DNA of 64,000 bases from Mesorhizobium caraganae (lineage in GTDB: Bacteria; Pseudomonadota; Alphaproteobacteria; Rhizobiales; Rhizobiaceae): the NCBI RefSeq assembly GCF_016836705.1, contig NZ_JAFCGY010000020.1, forward strand, positions 1-64,000, read 5' to 3'. The notes beneath the pieces are model-generated. The model did not search any database, was not told where the DNA came from, and worked only from the letters and a program-made list of their open reading frames with translations. Made by a program: the position numbers and the translations under genes. Below, in pieces: positions 47,841-59,783 of this stretch; the stretch's first letter is position 1, and each line of letters begins with the position of its first letter.

Positions 47841-49310
47841 ATGACCAGCCAGATCATCCCCGTCGATCCCTTCGACTTCATCATCTTCGGCGGCACCGGC
47901 GACCTTTCGGAACGCAAGCTCCTGCCGTCGCTCTACCATCGCCAGCGCGACCATCAGTTTTCCGAGCCGACCCGCATCATCGGCACGTCGCGCTCTAAGA
48001 TGAGCGACGAGGAATTCCAGGCCTTCGCCAGCCAAGCGATTTCCGACCACGTCAAGCCGGCCGATATCGACGCCAAGGAGCTGAAGACGTTTCTGGCGCG
48101 GCTGTCCTACGTGTCGGCCGACGCGACGACGGGCGCCGGCTTCGACAAGCTGAAAAAGGCGATCGGCGACAGCGACCGCGTCCGCGCCTTTTACCTGGCG
48201 GTAGCGCCGGCGCTGTTCGGCGACATCTCGCACCAGCTGAAAGCGCACAATCTGATCACGCCGAATTCGCGCATCGTGCTGGAAAAGCCGATCGGCCGCG
48301 ACCTCGATTCGGCGCGCAAGCTCAACGACCTGGTCGGCGACGACTTCCACGAAAGCCAGATCTTCCGCATCGACCACTATCTCGGCAAGGAGACGGTGCA
48401 GAACCTGATGGCGCTGCGCTTTGCCAATGCGCTTTACGAGCCGCTGTGGAACTCGGCGCATGTCGACCATGTGCAGATCACGGTCGCCGAGACCGTCGGG
48501 CTGGAAGACCGCGTCACCTATTACGACAAGGCCGGCGCGCTGCGCGACATGGTGCAGAACCATATGCTGCAGCTGCTTTGCCTGGTTGCCATGGAGGCGC
48601 CATCGTCGATGGATGCGGACGCCGTGCGCGACGAGAAGCTGAAGGTGCTGCGCGCGCTGAAGCGCGTCAACGGCAATGAAGCGCCCAAGCACACCGTGCG
48701 CGGCCAGTATCGTGCCGGTGCCTCGGCCGGTGGCGCCGTCAAAGGCTATGTCGACGAGCTTGGCAAGGACAGCAACACCGAGACCTTCGTCGCCATCAAA
48801 GCCGAGATCGGCAACTGGCGCTGGGCCGGCGTTCCATTTTACCTCCGAACCGGCAAGCGCTTGGCGACCCGGGTCTCTGAAATCGTCATCGAGTTCAAGC
48901 CAATCCCGCATTCGATCTTCGGCGACAGCGCCGGACCGATCTTCGCCAACCAGTTGGTCATCCGGCTGCAGCCCGACGAAGGCGTCAAACAGTTCATCAT
49001 GATCAAGGATCCGGGCCCGGGCGGCATGCGGCTGCGCCAGATCCCTCTCGACATGAGCTTCGCAACATCTTTCGACGGTCGCGCGCCCGATGCCTATGAA
49101 CGGCTGATCATGGATGTCGTGCGCGGCAACCAGACGCTGTTCATGCGCCGCGACGAAGTCGAGGCGGCATGGAAGTGGATCGATCCGATCCAGAACGCCT
49201 GGGAAAGCGCCAGGCAGGAAGCGCAAGGCTATACGGCCGGCACATGGGGCCCCTCGGCCTCGATTGCGCTGATCGAACGCGACGGGCGGACATGGCACGA
49301 GAGCAATTGA
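47841..49310 (+). CDS. zwf: Glucose-6-phosphate 1-dehydrogenase
   Basis: A 489-aa enzyme that oxidises glucose-6-phosphate with NAD(P)+, the first step of the Entner-Doudoroff and pentose phosphate routes. The N-terminal cofactor motif is FGGTGDLSERKLLPSLY, and the catalytic RIDHYLGKE motif has the active His. The reading frame is open back to 47766 into the promoter; I chose 47841 because it gives the usual family length and N-terminus, though the ribosome site is weak. First gene of zwf-pgl-edd, and its end overlaps pgl by 19 nt. Confidence 0.95.
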   Translation: MTSQIIPVDPFDFIIFGGTGDLSERKLLPSLYHRQRDHQFSEPTRIIGTSRSKMSDEEFQAFASQAISDHVKPADIDAKELKTFLARLSYVSADATTGAGFDKLKKAIGDSDRVRAFYLAVAPALFGDISHQLKAHNLITPNSRIVLEKPIGRDLDSARKLNDLVGDDFHESQIFRIDHYLGKETVQNLMALRFANALYEPLWNSAHVDHVQITVAETVGLEDRVTYYDKAGALRDMVQNHMLQLLCLVAMEAPSSMDADAVRDEKLKVLRALKRVNGNEAPKHTVRGQYRAGASAGGAVKGYVDELGKDSNTETFVAIKAEIGNWRWAGVPFYLRTGKRLATRVSEIVIEFKPIPHSIFGDSAGPIFANQLVIRLQPDEGVKQFIMIKDPGPGGMRLRQIPLDMSFATSFDGRAPDAYERLIMDVVRGNQTLFMRRDEVEAAWKWIDPIQNAWESARQEAQGYTAGTWGPSASIALIERDGRTWHESN

Positions 49311-50008
49311 GCGAGCCCGCCTACAGCTGGAACGGCTTTGCCGGGCGCCAGGACCTGGCGGCAGCCCTTGCCGGCAATGTCGCGGCGCGGCTGACCAAGG
49401 CCATCGACGAACGCGGCACGGCTCTGCTTGCCGTTTCCGGCGGCACCACGCCGGCGAAATTCTTTACAGCACTGTCGGCCATTCCGATCGCCTGGAACAA
49501 GGTGACGGTGACGCTGGTCGACGAACGGTTCGTGCCGGCCTCCTCGCCGCGCTCGAATGCCGGGCTGGTAGCCGCCAATCTGCTGCAGAACGCGGCGGCG
49601 GCCGCGCAATTCGTGCCGATGTATCACGAGGCCGCAAGCATCGAGACTGCCGCAGCGTCCGACGACATGGCACTCAAGGCACTGGCCTGGCCGCTCGACG
49701 TCGTCGTGCTCGGCATGGGCGGCGACGGCCACACCGCGTCGTTCTTTCCTGATGCAGATAACCTCAGCGACTTGCTCGATCCTGCTTCGCGCAGGATCGT
49801 GCTGCCGGTGCATGCACCGAGCGGCGGCGAGCCGCGGCTGACCCTATCGATGGCGCGCATCATCGCCGCTGGCTTCATCGCGCTGCATATCGAAGGCGAG
49901 GACAAGCGCATCGCCTTCGAGTATGCGATGGGACCGGGTGCGAAGAAGCCCATTCGCAAAGTGCTCGAAGCAGCCCCCATACCAATAGAGGTGTTCTGGG
50001 CACCCTGA
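49292..50008 (+). CDS. pgl: 6-Phosphogluconolactonase
   Basis: A 238-aa lactonase that hydrolyses 6-phosphogluconolactone, the zwf product. Family motifs are [11 protein letters not shown] near the N-terminus, LVDERFVP, and [17 protein letters not shown]. The start at 49292 lies inside the end of zwf with GGGCGGAC upstream, giving a 19-nt overlap that suggests coupled translation. The frame is open to 49169, but that would overlap zwf by a long stretch. It precedes edd by 65 nt. Confidence 0.93.
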   Translation: MAREQLSEPAYSWNGFAGRQDLAAALAGNVAARLTKAIDERGTALLAVSGGTTPAKFFTALSAIPIAWNKVTVTLVDERFVPASSPRSNAGLVAANLLQNAAAAAQFVPMYHEAASIETAAASDDMALKALAWPLDVVVLGMGGDGHTASFFPDADNLSDLLDPASRRIVLPVHAPSGGEPRLTLSMARIIAAGFIALHIEGEDKRIAFEYAMGPGAKKPIRKVLEAAPIPIEVFWAP

Positions 50009-50073
50009 TTTTCACGAAAAGCAGCCCCGGCAAACAGTGGGAGGACGTTCTCCGGGGCTCGAAAGGACCGACC

Positions 50074-51897
<1,824 letters not shown>

Positions 51898-51917
51898 ACC
51901 ATCATTTCCTGCGATAT

Positions 51918-51947
51918 AAAAAGGGCGGCTCAAGGCCGCCCTTTTTT
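51918..51947. terminator. Bidirectional rho-independent terminator after edd
   Basis: Stem GGGCGGC/GCCGCCC (51923-51929 and 51935-51941) flanked by AAAAA on the left and TTTTTT on the right, so it works for edd on the plus strand and for the VWA gene on the minus strand. Confidence 0.9.
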
Positions 51948-51967
51948 CGTTTGGGATGAAACGCCAA

Positions 51968-53632
51968 TTACGGCTGGACCGTAATCTCGATCCGTTCGCC
52001 GGCCTTGACCGTCACCGGCATTTCCTTGTCCTGGCCTTCGCCGGACATGTGGCGGACGACAACATAGTCGCCGGCCGGAATGGTCTGCTGCCAGGTGTCG
52101 CCATAGCTCAGGCCAAGCGCCTTGCGGTTGCCCTGGATGTCCTTCTTCGACGACAGCATCTCGATCGAATAGGCGCCCGGCGCCGACATGGCCAGCACGC
52201 CGGCATCGAGCGTCACCTTAACGTCCTGGGCGTCGCCGGCCTTGACGCTGAAAGGCTGCTCGACGGTTGCGAGGTCGAGCGCGGTGACCGCGACATAGTC
52301 ATCCGGCGGCAGCCAGAACTTGCTGTCAGGGCCATAGGAATGGGCGACGTCTTCGCGCGAGCCGTCGATCTTCTTCTTGGCCTTGACGATCTGGATGCTG
52401 ATGCCCGACGAGTCGGCCTTGTCGCCGCCCGCGGTGTAGTAGGCGTTGACGACGGCATGGCCGACGCCGACGACGATGTCCTTTTCGACCGTCTGGCCGG
52501 CGGCGAGCTGGATGGTTTCGGTCACCGAGCCGCTGCCGACCGCCACCGTGATCTTCTGTTCGCCCGCCGGCACGATGATCTTGGTGTCGCCATAGTGAGT
52601 GGTGCTGCCACCCGGGAAGGCGAAGTCGACATGGGCTTCGTCGCTGATATCGGCACCCTGGTAGGCCTTTGGATGGATGAGCATGGTGCCGGCGTTCAAG
52701 GTGAAGAGCGGCTTGTAGACCTGCCCGGCCTCGATCTTGACCTTCTGTTCCACCAGGGCCTCGTCGGCGCGTGCGACGACGATATAGTCGCCCGGCTCGA
52801 GATTGGCCTCGTAGCTGTTGTACTGGGTGGTGACGGACTCGCCACGCGTGCCATCGGGCTTGGTCTTGTAGACCTCCCAGGCATTGCCATCGGTGATCGG
52901 ATCGCCGCCTTCGGCCATGACCACGCTCGGTATGAAATTGAATTCGGGCTTGGCCGGTTCGGGCGCCGGTGCCGGAGCAGGCGCCGGAGCGGGTTCAGGC
53001 GCCGGTGCTGGGGCCGCGACGGTTTCGACCAGCGCTTCCTGCAGAGCCTTCTCGTCCGAAGCCTGGATGTATTTGCCGCCGGTGTTCTCGGCCAGGCATG
53101 CGATCTGCTTGCCTTCATCGGCGGTCAGGCCGAAGCCGACGACATCGGCGGTGAAGTCGACGCCCGACGCTTCCAGTTCCTTGCCCAGCGCGCACGGGTC
53201 ACCTTCGCACGTTTCAAGCCCGTCGGTGATGAGAACGACGGTCGCCTTGTCCTCGGTGTATTTCAAGGCTTCAGCCGCCTGCTTGACGGCAGCGGTCAGC
53301 GGCGTCTTGCCCAAAAATTTCAGGCTGTCGGCGGCGGCCGAAATGGCACTGGCCGAGCCGGCCTGCGGCGGCACGATCAGCTCGATGTCCTCGCAGCTGC
53401 CCTTCTCGCGATGGCCATAGGCCATGAAGCCGATCTCGTCGTCGGCCGGAACCGACTGCAGCACGGTTCTGAGCGATTCGCGCGCGATTTCGAGCTTCGG
53501 CTTGCCGTCGATCTGGGCCCACATCGAGCCTGAAGCGTCAAGAATGATGATGACCTTGTTTGCGGCAAAGCCGAGCGACGTCATCGACAAAAGGAGCAGC
53601 GCCGCAGCGACGCTCCGCAAAAGTCCCGCCAT
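51968..53632 (-). CDS. Secreted von Willebrand factor A domain protein
   Basis: A 554-aa exported protein. A signal peptide (MAGLLRSVAAALLLLSMTSL, cleavage near GFA) leads directly into a VWA domain with the metal site DASGSMW and a second-loop Thr (LITDGLETC). A Pro/Ala linker (PAPEPAPAPAPAP) and a series of beta-sandwich-like repeats follow (FNAGTMLIHPKAY; VPAGEQKITVAVGSGSV; LDAGVLAMSAPGAY). AAGGAGATT precedes the start at 53632. It may bind protein or matrix in the periplasm. The Cys pair in CEGDPCALG suggests a disulfide. Stand-alone gene facing edd. Confidence 0.84.
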   Translation of the reverse strand: MAGLLRSVAAALLLLSMTSLGFAANKVIIILDASGSMWAQIDGKPKLEIARESLRTVLQSVPADDEIGFMAYGHREKGSCEDIELIVPPQAGSASAISAAADSLKFLGKTPLTAAVKQAAEALKYTEDKATVVLITDGLETCEGDPCALGKELEASGVDFTADVVGFGLTADEGKQIACLAENTGGKYIQASDEKALQEALVETVAAPAPAPEPAPAPAPAPAPEPAKPEFNFIPSVVMAEGGDPITDGNAWEVYKTKPDGTRGESVTTQYNSYEANLEPGDYIVVARADEALVEQKVKIEAGQVYKPLFTLNAGTMLIHPKAYQGADISDEAHVDFAFPGGSTTHYGDTKIIVPAGEQKITVAVGSGSVTETIQLAAGQTVEKDIVVGVGHAVVNAYYTAGGDKADSSGISIQIVKAKKKIDGSREDVAHSYGPDSKFWLPPDDYVAVTALDLATVEQPFSVKAGDAQDVKVTLDAGVLAMSAPGAYSIEMLSSKKDIQGNRKALGLSYGDTWQQTIPAGDYVVVRHMSGEGQDKEMPVTVKAGERIEITVQP

Positions 53633-53781
53633 TGGAATCTCCTTGAGGCCGCCCTCTGGTCCGCGCCGGAAGCTATTTGACGGCGCGTTCGGACACAAGC
53701 CTAGAGCGTGTCACGAACGGTTGCAGTGTAACAGGATCGGCCCCGGGCCAAGGCCTGTTCTGAGGCTGGCTCAGCACCGCA

Positions 53782-54744
53782 TCAGTAGGTGGTGCGCCGC
53801 TCCTCGGAAGGTGGACGGCCGAACTGCAGCCGGTAGCTCTGCGCGAAATAGGAGTGCGAGGTGAAGCCGGTGGCGATCGCCACATCGAGGATCGGCATGT
53901 TGGTCTGGCGCAGCAATTCGCGCGCCCGCTCGAGCCTGAGCCGCATGTAATAACGGCCGGGCGTGACGCTCAAATGGCGCAGGAACAGGCGCTCGACCTG
54001 GCGCACCGACAGGCCCGCCGACTTGGCAAGCTGCACCGCCGATAGCGGCTCGTCGAGATGGTCGGCCATCAGTTCGACGATGCGCCTGAGCTTCTCCGAT
54101 TTGCCGGTAAGGTCACGTTCCGGCCCGACGCGCTGGCGGTCGCCGGCGGAGCGGATGCGCTCATGCTGGAACTGGTTGGCGACGCCATTGGCGAGGTTCG
54201 AGCCGAAATCGCCGCGCACGATCTCCAGCATCAGGTCGATCGAGGTGGTGCCGCCGGCGCAGGTATAGCGCTTGCGGTCGATCTCGAAGACATTGCCGGT
54301 GCAGTTGATATCGGGGAAGCGCTCGACGAATCCGGCGCGGTTTTCCCAATGGATGGTGCAGCGATAGCCTTCGAGCTGGCCGGCTTCGGCGAGCAGATAG
54401 GAACCGACAGACAGCGCGCCGAGCGCGTTGCCGCGCCGACCCCAGCTGCGCAGCGCCGCCAGCACCTTGCTCTTGCCGGGGAATTCGATCGACAAGCCCA
54501 CCGACACGAACAGGATGTCGACCGGCGGCAGGTCGGCCACGGCATAGTCGATCTTGAGCGGCAGGCCGTTGGAGGCCATGACCGGATCGCCGTCGGCCGA
54601 GACTGTGGTCCAGCCGTAAAAATCGCGACCGAGCAGGCGGTTGGCCGAGCGGAAAGTGTCGATTGCCGCGGCCAGCGAAAACATCGAAAACTTGTCGACC
54701 AGCAGGAACGCGAATTGCCGTCCGCCTTGAACGGGATCATCCAT
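53782..54744 (-). CDS. GlxA-type AraC-family transcriptional regulator
   Basis: A 320-aa regulator. An N-terminal DJ-1/PfpI-like domain (about residues 8-175; FAFLLVDKFSMFSLAAAIDT, then ALGALSVGSYLLAEAGQL) is fused to a C-terminal AraC HTH (PLSAVQLAKSAGLSVRQVERLF; SHSYFAQSYRLQFGRPPSEERR, in part). Such proteins regulate catabolism of arginine, carnitine, betaine or other quaternary amines. The nucleophile elbow has Ser in SVGSYL, not Cys, so it is a ligand sensor, not an enzyme. The start could be TTG at 54780. A palindromic site is not evident. No target is obvious nearby. Confidence 0.85.
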   Translation of the reverse strand: MDDPVQGGRQFAFLLVDKFSMFSLAAAIDTFRSANRLLGRDFYGWTTVSADGDPVMASNGLPLKIDYAVADLPPVDILFVSVGLSIEFPGKSKVLAALRSWGRRGNALGALSVGSYLLAEAGQLEGYRCTIHWENRAGFVERFPDINCTGNVFEIDRKRYTCAGGTTSIDLMLEIVRGDFGSNLANGVANQFQHERIRSAGDRQRVGPERDLTGKSEKLRRIVELMADHLDEPLSAVQLAKSAGLSVRQVERLFLRHLSVTPGRYYMRLRLERARELLRQTNMPILDVAIATGFTSHSYFAQSYRLQFGRPPSEERRTTY

Positions 54745-54797
54745 GACCGGCCGTTCAGAGGGAACAATGGGGTTCGGCAAAGAAGCTGCTTTCTGGG

Positions 54798-55697
54798 TCA
54801 GAAGGAAGGCCGCTTCAAGCCGGCCGCAAGGTAGGCTGAGGCTAACGTATTGGCCATCAGCATGGCAATGGTCATCGGTCCGACACCGCCGGGCACCGGG
54901 GTGATGGCGCCAGCGGCCTTCGCCGCCTCGGCATAGGCGACATCGCCGACGAGGCGGGTTTTGCCTTCGCCCTTCTCGGGTGCCGGAACGCGATTGATCC
55001 CGACATCAATCACCGTGGCGCCCGGCTTGACCCAGTCCCCCTTGACCATTTCAGGCCGGCCGACGGCGGCCACCAGAATATCGGCCGTGCGAGCCAGCGC
55101 CGGCAAGTCCTTGGTGCGGCTATGGGCAATGGTGACGGTGCAGTTGGCGGCAAGCAGCAAATTGGCCATCGGCTTGCCGACAATGTTGGAGCGGCCGACA
55201 ACGATCGCATTAAGGCCGGAAAGATCCTTGCCGCGCACGCGTTCGATCAGAAGCATGGAGCCCGCCGGCGTGCAGGGCACAAAGGCGGTCTCGAGTTCGC
55301 CGGTGCCGAGCTTGCCGACATTGATGAAGTGGAAGCCGTCGACATCCTTTTGCGGCGCGATGGCCTGGATGATCTTGCCGGCATCGATATGGGCGGGAAG
55401 CGGCAGCTGCACCAGGATGCCGTTGACGGCCGGATCGGCATTGAGTTCGCCGATGATCTTCAGCAGTGCCTCTTCGGACGTGTCGGCCGGCAGCGTGTGC
55501 TGCAGCGAATGAAAGCCGCATTCCTTGGCGGTGCGCGACTTAGAAGCGACATAGACCTGGCTTGCCGGATCCTCGCCGACGATGACCACCGCCAGGCCGG
55601 GCTTGGCCCTGCCCTTGGCGATCAGGTCCGCGGTCAAGGCCTTGACCTTCTGAACCACGTCTTCGGCGACGCTCTTTCCATCAATCACTTCGGCCAT
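54798..55697 (-). CDS. folD: Bifunctional methylenetetrahydrofolate dehydrogenase/cyclohydrolase
   Basis: A 299-aa FolD that interconverts 5,10-methylene-THF and 10-formyl-THF. Family motifs: [13 protein letters not shown] with the catalytic Lys, [13 protein letters not shown], the cofactor site [14 protein letters not shown], and the [18 protein letters not shown] end. No additional domains. It lies upstream of the GlxA-type regulator on the same strand with a 53-bp gap. Essential for one-carbon supply. Confidence 0.95.
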   Translation of the reverse strand: MAEVIDGKSVAEDVVQKVKALTADLIAKGRAKPGLAVVIVGEDPASQVYVASKSRTAKECGFHSLQHTLPADTSEEALLKIIGELNADPAVNGILVQLPLPAHIDAGKIIQAIAPQKDVDGFHFINVGKLGTGELETAFVPCTPAGSMLLIERVRGKDLSGLNAIVVGRSNIVGKPMANLLLAANCTVTIAHSRTKDLPALARTADILVAAVGRPEMVKGDWVKPGATVIDVGINRVPAPEKGEGKTRLVGDVAYAEAAKAAGAITPVPGGVGPMTIAMLMANTLASAYLAAGLKRPSF

Positions 55698-55754
55698 GAA
55701 CCATCCTCGATATCATTCCAGCCAAGGCGCGCCGCGCGCCTTGAACGTTGTTTC

Positions 55755-55832
55755 GTGCATGTCGTTGTTCCAAACGTTCCGCCCATTCGGGTCAAGCCCG
55801 ACGGCAGCGCTTTTTGAGCGCCATGCTGCGCG
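55755..55832. repeat. Decayed palindromic repeat, GCATGTCG class
   Basis: GTGCATGTCGTTGTTCC at the left and TTTTTGAGCGCCATGC at the right recall the elements at 26072 and 47573, but the inner arms no longer pair well. It fills most of the 229-bp gap upstream of folD. No gene is seen in that gap. Confidence 0.35.
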
Positions 55833-55926
55833 GCATTTTCACGAAATTTGACCCAGGCAATCCCGTCAAAGCGCCGTCAGATGCCGTAAACTCGAAACCG
55901 GCAGTTTTTATTCCGTGCCGGCGGGG

Positions 55927-58281
55927 TCAGAAATAGCGGCGGCGCGAACGGTTTTCGGTGAGTTCGCGCACAGCCTCGCGAAATTCGCGCAGGCCGGCGC
56001 GGATATCGTCGATTTGCGCCTGCTGGTCGTCCGGCGCCGCCTCGGCGGGCCACGGAGAAGACTGCTCTGACGCTGCCGGCATCGGCTGGGCCTGCGAATA
56101 GGCGTAGTCAGCCGGTCGACCCGGTTGCGCGTAGCCGGGCTGCTGCTCATAGGCGTGTGGAACCTCGTGCGGGAAGTCCGGCTGACGATAGCCCACAGGC
56201 TCCTGCATCGGCCTTGCGCGCTCAGCGATGGCCGGCGCGGCTGGTTGGACACGGCTTGTCCTGGCGGGTTTTTCCTGCTGCGTCCCGCCGCCTGGCATGG
56301 CTTTGCGCACAGCCGAAAACATTCCACCAAACAGACCGGGCGCCAGGGCGGAAGCGGTCCCGGCCGGCGGCACCGGAGGTGTTGCAGGCAGCGGCGCCAC
56401 AGGCGGCGGCGCGCGATAGCCCTTGTCTTCGACGGGTAGCCGGCGCTCGTTCATTCTGCCGCGCGAACGCGAATTGGCGGCGTCGCGCAGGCTTGCAAAG
56501 GCGCCGCGCAGGGCGCCGAGACCGATGCCGGAAGCAAGGCCGAGCAGCAGGCCGGCAAGCGCGATCACAGCCCGCGATGGCCCGGCGGCTTCGAGCGGGG
56601 GGCGAGCCTCGGTCCACTTACTGATGTTGGTGGTGTTGATGTTTTCCTGCTGGCCGGTCTCCTTGGCGCGCAGCAGATATTGTTCATAGACGGCGCGCTT
56701 GGCGGTGGCATCGCGCTCATATTCGCGCAAGGTGACGAGGTCGCTGTTGACGTCACCGCTCTGGACCTTTGCCTGCGCCAGGCGAGAAGCAAGATCCTGC
56801 TCGAGCTGGACCGCGCGCTTCAAGTCGACCTGCAGCGACGAGGCGATGCGGCGCAGTTCCCCGGCGATGCGTTCGCGCGCGCCAGCGAGCTGGGCATTGA
56901 GCGCCTGGAACTCAGGATGGCGCGGGCCAAGCCGCACGGAGGCGCGGTCGGCATCCTGTTTCAATGTCGCATATTGCGAGCGCAATTCGCTCATCGTGTT
57001 GGAGTTGATCTCTTCCGGCAGAGTGCCGTTGATAACCGAATTGACGTCCAGCGAACGCGCCGACGCCGCCCGGGCATTGAGTTCCAGCGTGTGGGCACGG
57101 GCAAGGGACAGCTGGTCGTTGAGCTTCAGCATCTGGTCGTCGCTGATCAAATGGCCCTGCGCGTCGACGAGATCATGCGTGGCCCTGAAATCCTCGACTT
57201 TGCGCTCGGCCATCTCGACGTCGTTTCGCAAATCTGCGAGCTTGGCCGTCAGTTGCTTTGTCGCGCGTCCGGCCGTACCGAACTGGTCTTCGGCAGCCTG
57301 GTCCTGGAAGACGTCCCTCGTCGTGTTGGCGATATCCGCCGACAGCTTTGGGTCCTGCGTCTTGGCGCTGATGGAAACGACAAAGCTCTTGCCGCTGCGC
57401 TCGACCGACAGGCTCTCGGCCAGATTGCGCACGGCCAGCGCCTGGCGAATCTTGTCTTCGCCGGCCGGTCCGTCCTGGCGCGACAAGATCGAGCGGATGA
57501 GCGACATAACGCTGAGACCGCCGGAACCCTGCCCGTTAAACTCCGGATTGTCGGCGAGCTTTAGGTCCGCGACGACCTTGTCGAGGACATTGCCTGATGT
57601 CACCATCTTGATGCGGGTTTCGACGACGGCGAGCGCCGCGTCGGGTTGCCCGACCGGTTGGGTCAGATCGGTATTGGAAAGGTTCAGGTCACCCGGGTTG
57701 ATGACTATTTCGGTTGTGGCCTCGTATTTCTTGGGCGTCGACACGGCGATGGCGATGCCGAGCACCGTCCCCAGTATCGTCGTCGAGACGATCAACAGCT
57801 TGGACCGGGTGATGCCACGGACGACCTGTAGCGGGTCTATCAGCGGCTTCCATTCCTGATCGTCGTCATCGTCGCGGTCCCGCCGCTGCTCGTCGGCATA
57901 GCGGGGCTCATAAGCGGGTTGCGAACGGTAGGCTTCGAACCGGGTAGCCTCGTCACGCGGTCTAAAATCAGATGCTTCGGGCGGCCTGGCGTGCTTGTAG
58001 CGAACGGCCTCGTCTGCCGACGACCATGGCTCGCCCGAAACGGGTTCGCGGTCGGCTCGTGGCGGCTCGGGCGGTGACGCTGGCGCGGGATTCGACCGCG
58101 CCTCGCGCTGCGAGCGGGCGATCCGGTGACGCGTTGCGGCGTCCTCGCGCCATGACGGATCGGCCCGGTCACCGATAGAGACCGGCGATGCATCCGCCGC
58201 CTCGTCGCCGCGCACAGCTTTGCCGAGCGCCAGGAGGGAGCGCTCGCGCCTCCAGTCTTCACGGTTTTCCCTGTCGACCAT
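55927..58281 (-). CDS. Exopolysaccharide co-polymerase (GumC/Wzz-like), no kinase domain
   Basis: A 784-aa polysaccharide chain-length and export protein. A long cytoplasmic N-terminus rich in Arg, Glu and Asp (residues 1-155) precedes TM1 (about 161-181). The periplasmic Wzz/GumC domain includes PKKYEATTEIVINPGDLN, with coiled coils around 330-540, and TM2 lies near 568-590. The cytoplasmic tail is Pro/Gln-rich and ends ELTENRSRRRYF. No Walker A or B motif is seen, so the BY-kinase part usual in ExoP is missing. It is divergent from a Wzx-like flippase and fits a surface polysaccharide locus. Confidence 0.82.
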   Translation of the reverse strand: MVDRENREDWRRERSLLALGKAVRGDEAADASPVSIGDRADPSWREDAATRHRIARSQREARSNPAPASPPEPPRADREPVSGEPWSSADEAVRYKHARPPEASDFRPRDEATRFEAYRSQPAYEPRYADEQRRDRDDDDDQEWKPLIDPLQVVRGITRSKLLIVSTTILGTVLGIAIAVSTPKKYEATTEIVINPGDLNLSNTDLTQPVGQPDAALAVVETRIKMVTSGNVLDKVVADLKLADNPEFNGQGSGGLSVMSLIRSILSRQDGPAGEDKIRQALAVRNLAESLSVERSGKSFVVSISAKTQDPKLSADIANTTRDVFQDQAAEDQFGTAGRATKQLTAKLADLRNDVEMAERKVEDFRATHDLVDAQGHLISDDQMLKLNDQLSLARAHTLELNARAASARSLDVNSVINGTLPEEINSNTMSELRSQYATLKQDADRASVRLGPRHPEFQALNAQLAGARERIAGELRRIASSLQVDLKRAVQLEQDLASRLAQAKVQSGDVNSDLVTLREYERDATAKRAVYEQYLLRAKETGQQENINTTNISKWTEARPPLEAAGPSRAVIALAGLLLGLASGIGLGALRGAFASLRDAANSRSRGRMNERRLPVEDKGYRAPPPVAPLPATPPVPPAGTASALAPGLFGGMFSAVRKAMPGGGTQQEKPARTSRVQPAAPAIAERARPMQEPVGYRQPDFPHEVPHAYEQQPGYAQPGRPADYAYSQAQPMPAASEQSSPWPAEAAPDDQQAQIDDIRAGLREFREAVRELTENRSRRRYF

Positions 58282-58464
58282 TGTCTCGAAACTTTACCCT
58301 TGGCGGCTTGGGAGCGGCGGTCGGCCAATCGTTAAGCCACGCTAAACAGGCATGGGAAACAAAAGGTTAATTTCCTTGGTCCGAAGCCGAAGTTTCTCGC
58401 GTCTGCCGTACATTATCGAATGCGTAAAAGGGCGGTCAGAACCGCACGTTAAACTTTCCCGCCT

Positions 58465-59775
58465 ATGGCTTTCCTCGACATGATGCAGGCTAGCGACACA
58501 CCGCAAAGGCGGACATTCGCCCGGATCGGTACCTTCGTTGCCGAACGACGGGGGTTGGTCCGCGACTATCTCTCGGCGATCAGTGGCGCCGGCGGGCGGC
58601 TGGTGTTCTCGCTCGCCTATTTCATCGCACTCGCCAACACGCTGTCGATCGCCGAGTTCGGCATGTTCGCCACGGCATCGGCGGCCGGTGTCATGCTGTC
58701 GCGGATCCTCGCCTTCGGCTTCATCTCGGCGCTCTACCGCACCGCCACCATCCGACCCAACCTGATCGGCACCTTCACCGCCGGCTTCCTGCTGCTTGGC
58801 GCCGTGTCGTTGCCGCTGCTGGCGGCCGCCTCCTACGGCGTCTACCTGATCTTCTTCGCCAGCACCGTGCCGCTGGCCGTCTTTGCCGCAATCGTCTTTG
58901 CCGAAGCACTTTTGTGGCGGCCGGTCGAGGTCGTGCTGATCGTCAACAACGGGCTCGGCAAATTCGGCCGCGCCGCCGTGCTGTCGATCGTGACCACGGC
59001 GTTCCGCGCGCTGGGCGCGGTGCTGTTCATGCTGTCGGGGCAGCACAGCGTCTGGGTGTGGTCGTTGTTCTACATCGGCGCCAACGCCGCCTCGCTGCTG
59101 CTCGCCTTCGGCTTCTACTATCCACGCCAGCGGCTCAGGCTGCGCACCGAGCTGTATCTGCGGCGGCTGGCCGATTCGATCTATGTCGCCGGCGCCGAAG
59201 TGCTGTTCTACCTGCAGTCGGAATTCGACAAGCTGCTCGTGCTGGCGATCGGCGGGCCGCATCTGGCAGGCATCTATGCCATCATCATGCGGCTGGTCGA
59301 CCTGACGGCGATCCCGATCCGCACCTTCTCGATGATGCTGGTGCAGCGCATGATGCGGGCGCCGGAGCTGTTGTCGCGACTGCGGGTCAAAAGCGGCATC
59401 GAAGCCGGCGTGTTCCTGGTGTCGACTTTGGCACTGGCGGCACTCGGCATCGTGCTGCATTTCTTCCCCAATGCGCTTGGCCGGAATGTCGCCGAGGCAG
59501 CACCGCTGGTGGCATTGGCAATCGGCGTGCCGGGACTGCGCAACCTGGTCGAATATCACGCCGAGCTTCTGTTCGCGCGTGGCCAGACCGCGATCCGCGC
59601 ACTCAATCTCGGCCTGCTGGCCGGGCTGAAGGCGGTGCTGTTGACCTATGTGCTGACCGCGATCGCCGACACGCCCACGCTGGTGCTGTCGCTCAATGTC
59701 GTCTTCCTGCTGCTCTATCTCGCCTCGGCGCTGCTGACCTACTCGGCGATGCGCAAGCCGGCAAAGGCTATTTAG
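58465..59775 (+). CDS. Wzx-like polysaccharide flippase (MOP superfamily)
   Basis: A 436-aa membrane protein with about twelve hydrophobic helices and few long loops. The start of the bundle (GGRLVFSLAYFIALANTLSIAEFGMFATA, in part) is typical of O-antigen or exopolysaccharide flippases. It would carry lipid-linked repeat units across the inner membrane. It is divergent from the co-polymerase gene (183 bp shared region), which suggests one locus. The N-terminus has about 30 cytoplasmic residues. The polymer is unknown. Confidence 0.78.
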   Translation: MAFLDMMQASDTPQRRTFARIGTFVAERRGLVRDYLSAISGAGGRLVFSLAYFIALANTLSIAEFGMFATASAAGVMLSRILAFGFISALYRTATIRPNLIGTFTAGFLLLGAVSLPLLAAASYGVYLIFFASTVPLAVFAAIVFAEALLWRPVEVVLIVNNGLGKFGRAAVLSIVTTAFRALGAVLFMLSGQHSVWVWSLFYIGANAASLLLAFGFYYPRQRLRLRTELYLRRLADSIYVAGAEVLFYLQSEFDKLLVLAIGGPHLAGIYAIIMRLVDLTAIPIRTFSMMLVQRMMRAPELLSRLRVKSGIEAGVFLVSTLALAALGIVLHFFPNALGRNVAEAAPLVALAIGVPGLRNLVEYHAELLFARGQTAIRALNLGLLAGLKAVLLTYVLTAIADTPTLVLSLNVVFLLLYLASALLTYSAMRKPAKAI

Positions 59776-59783
59776 GGTCAAAC

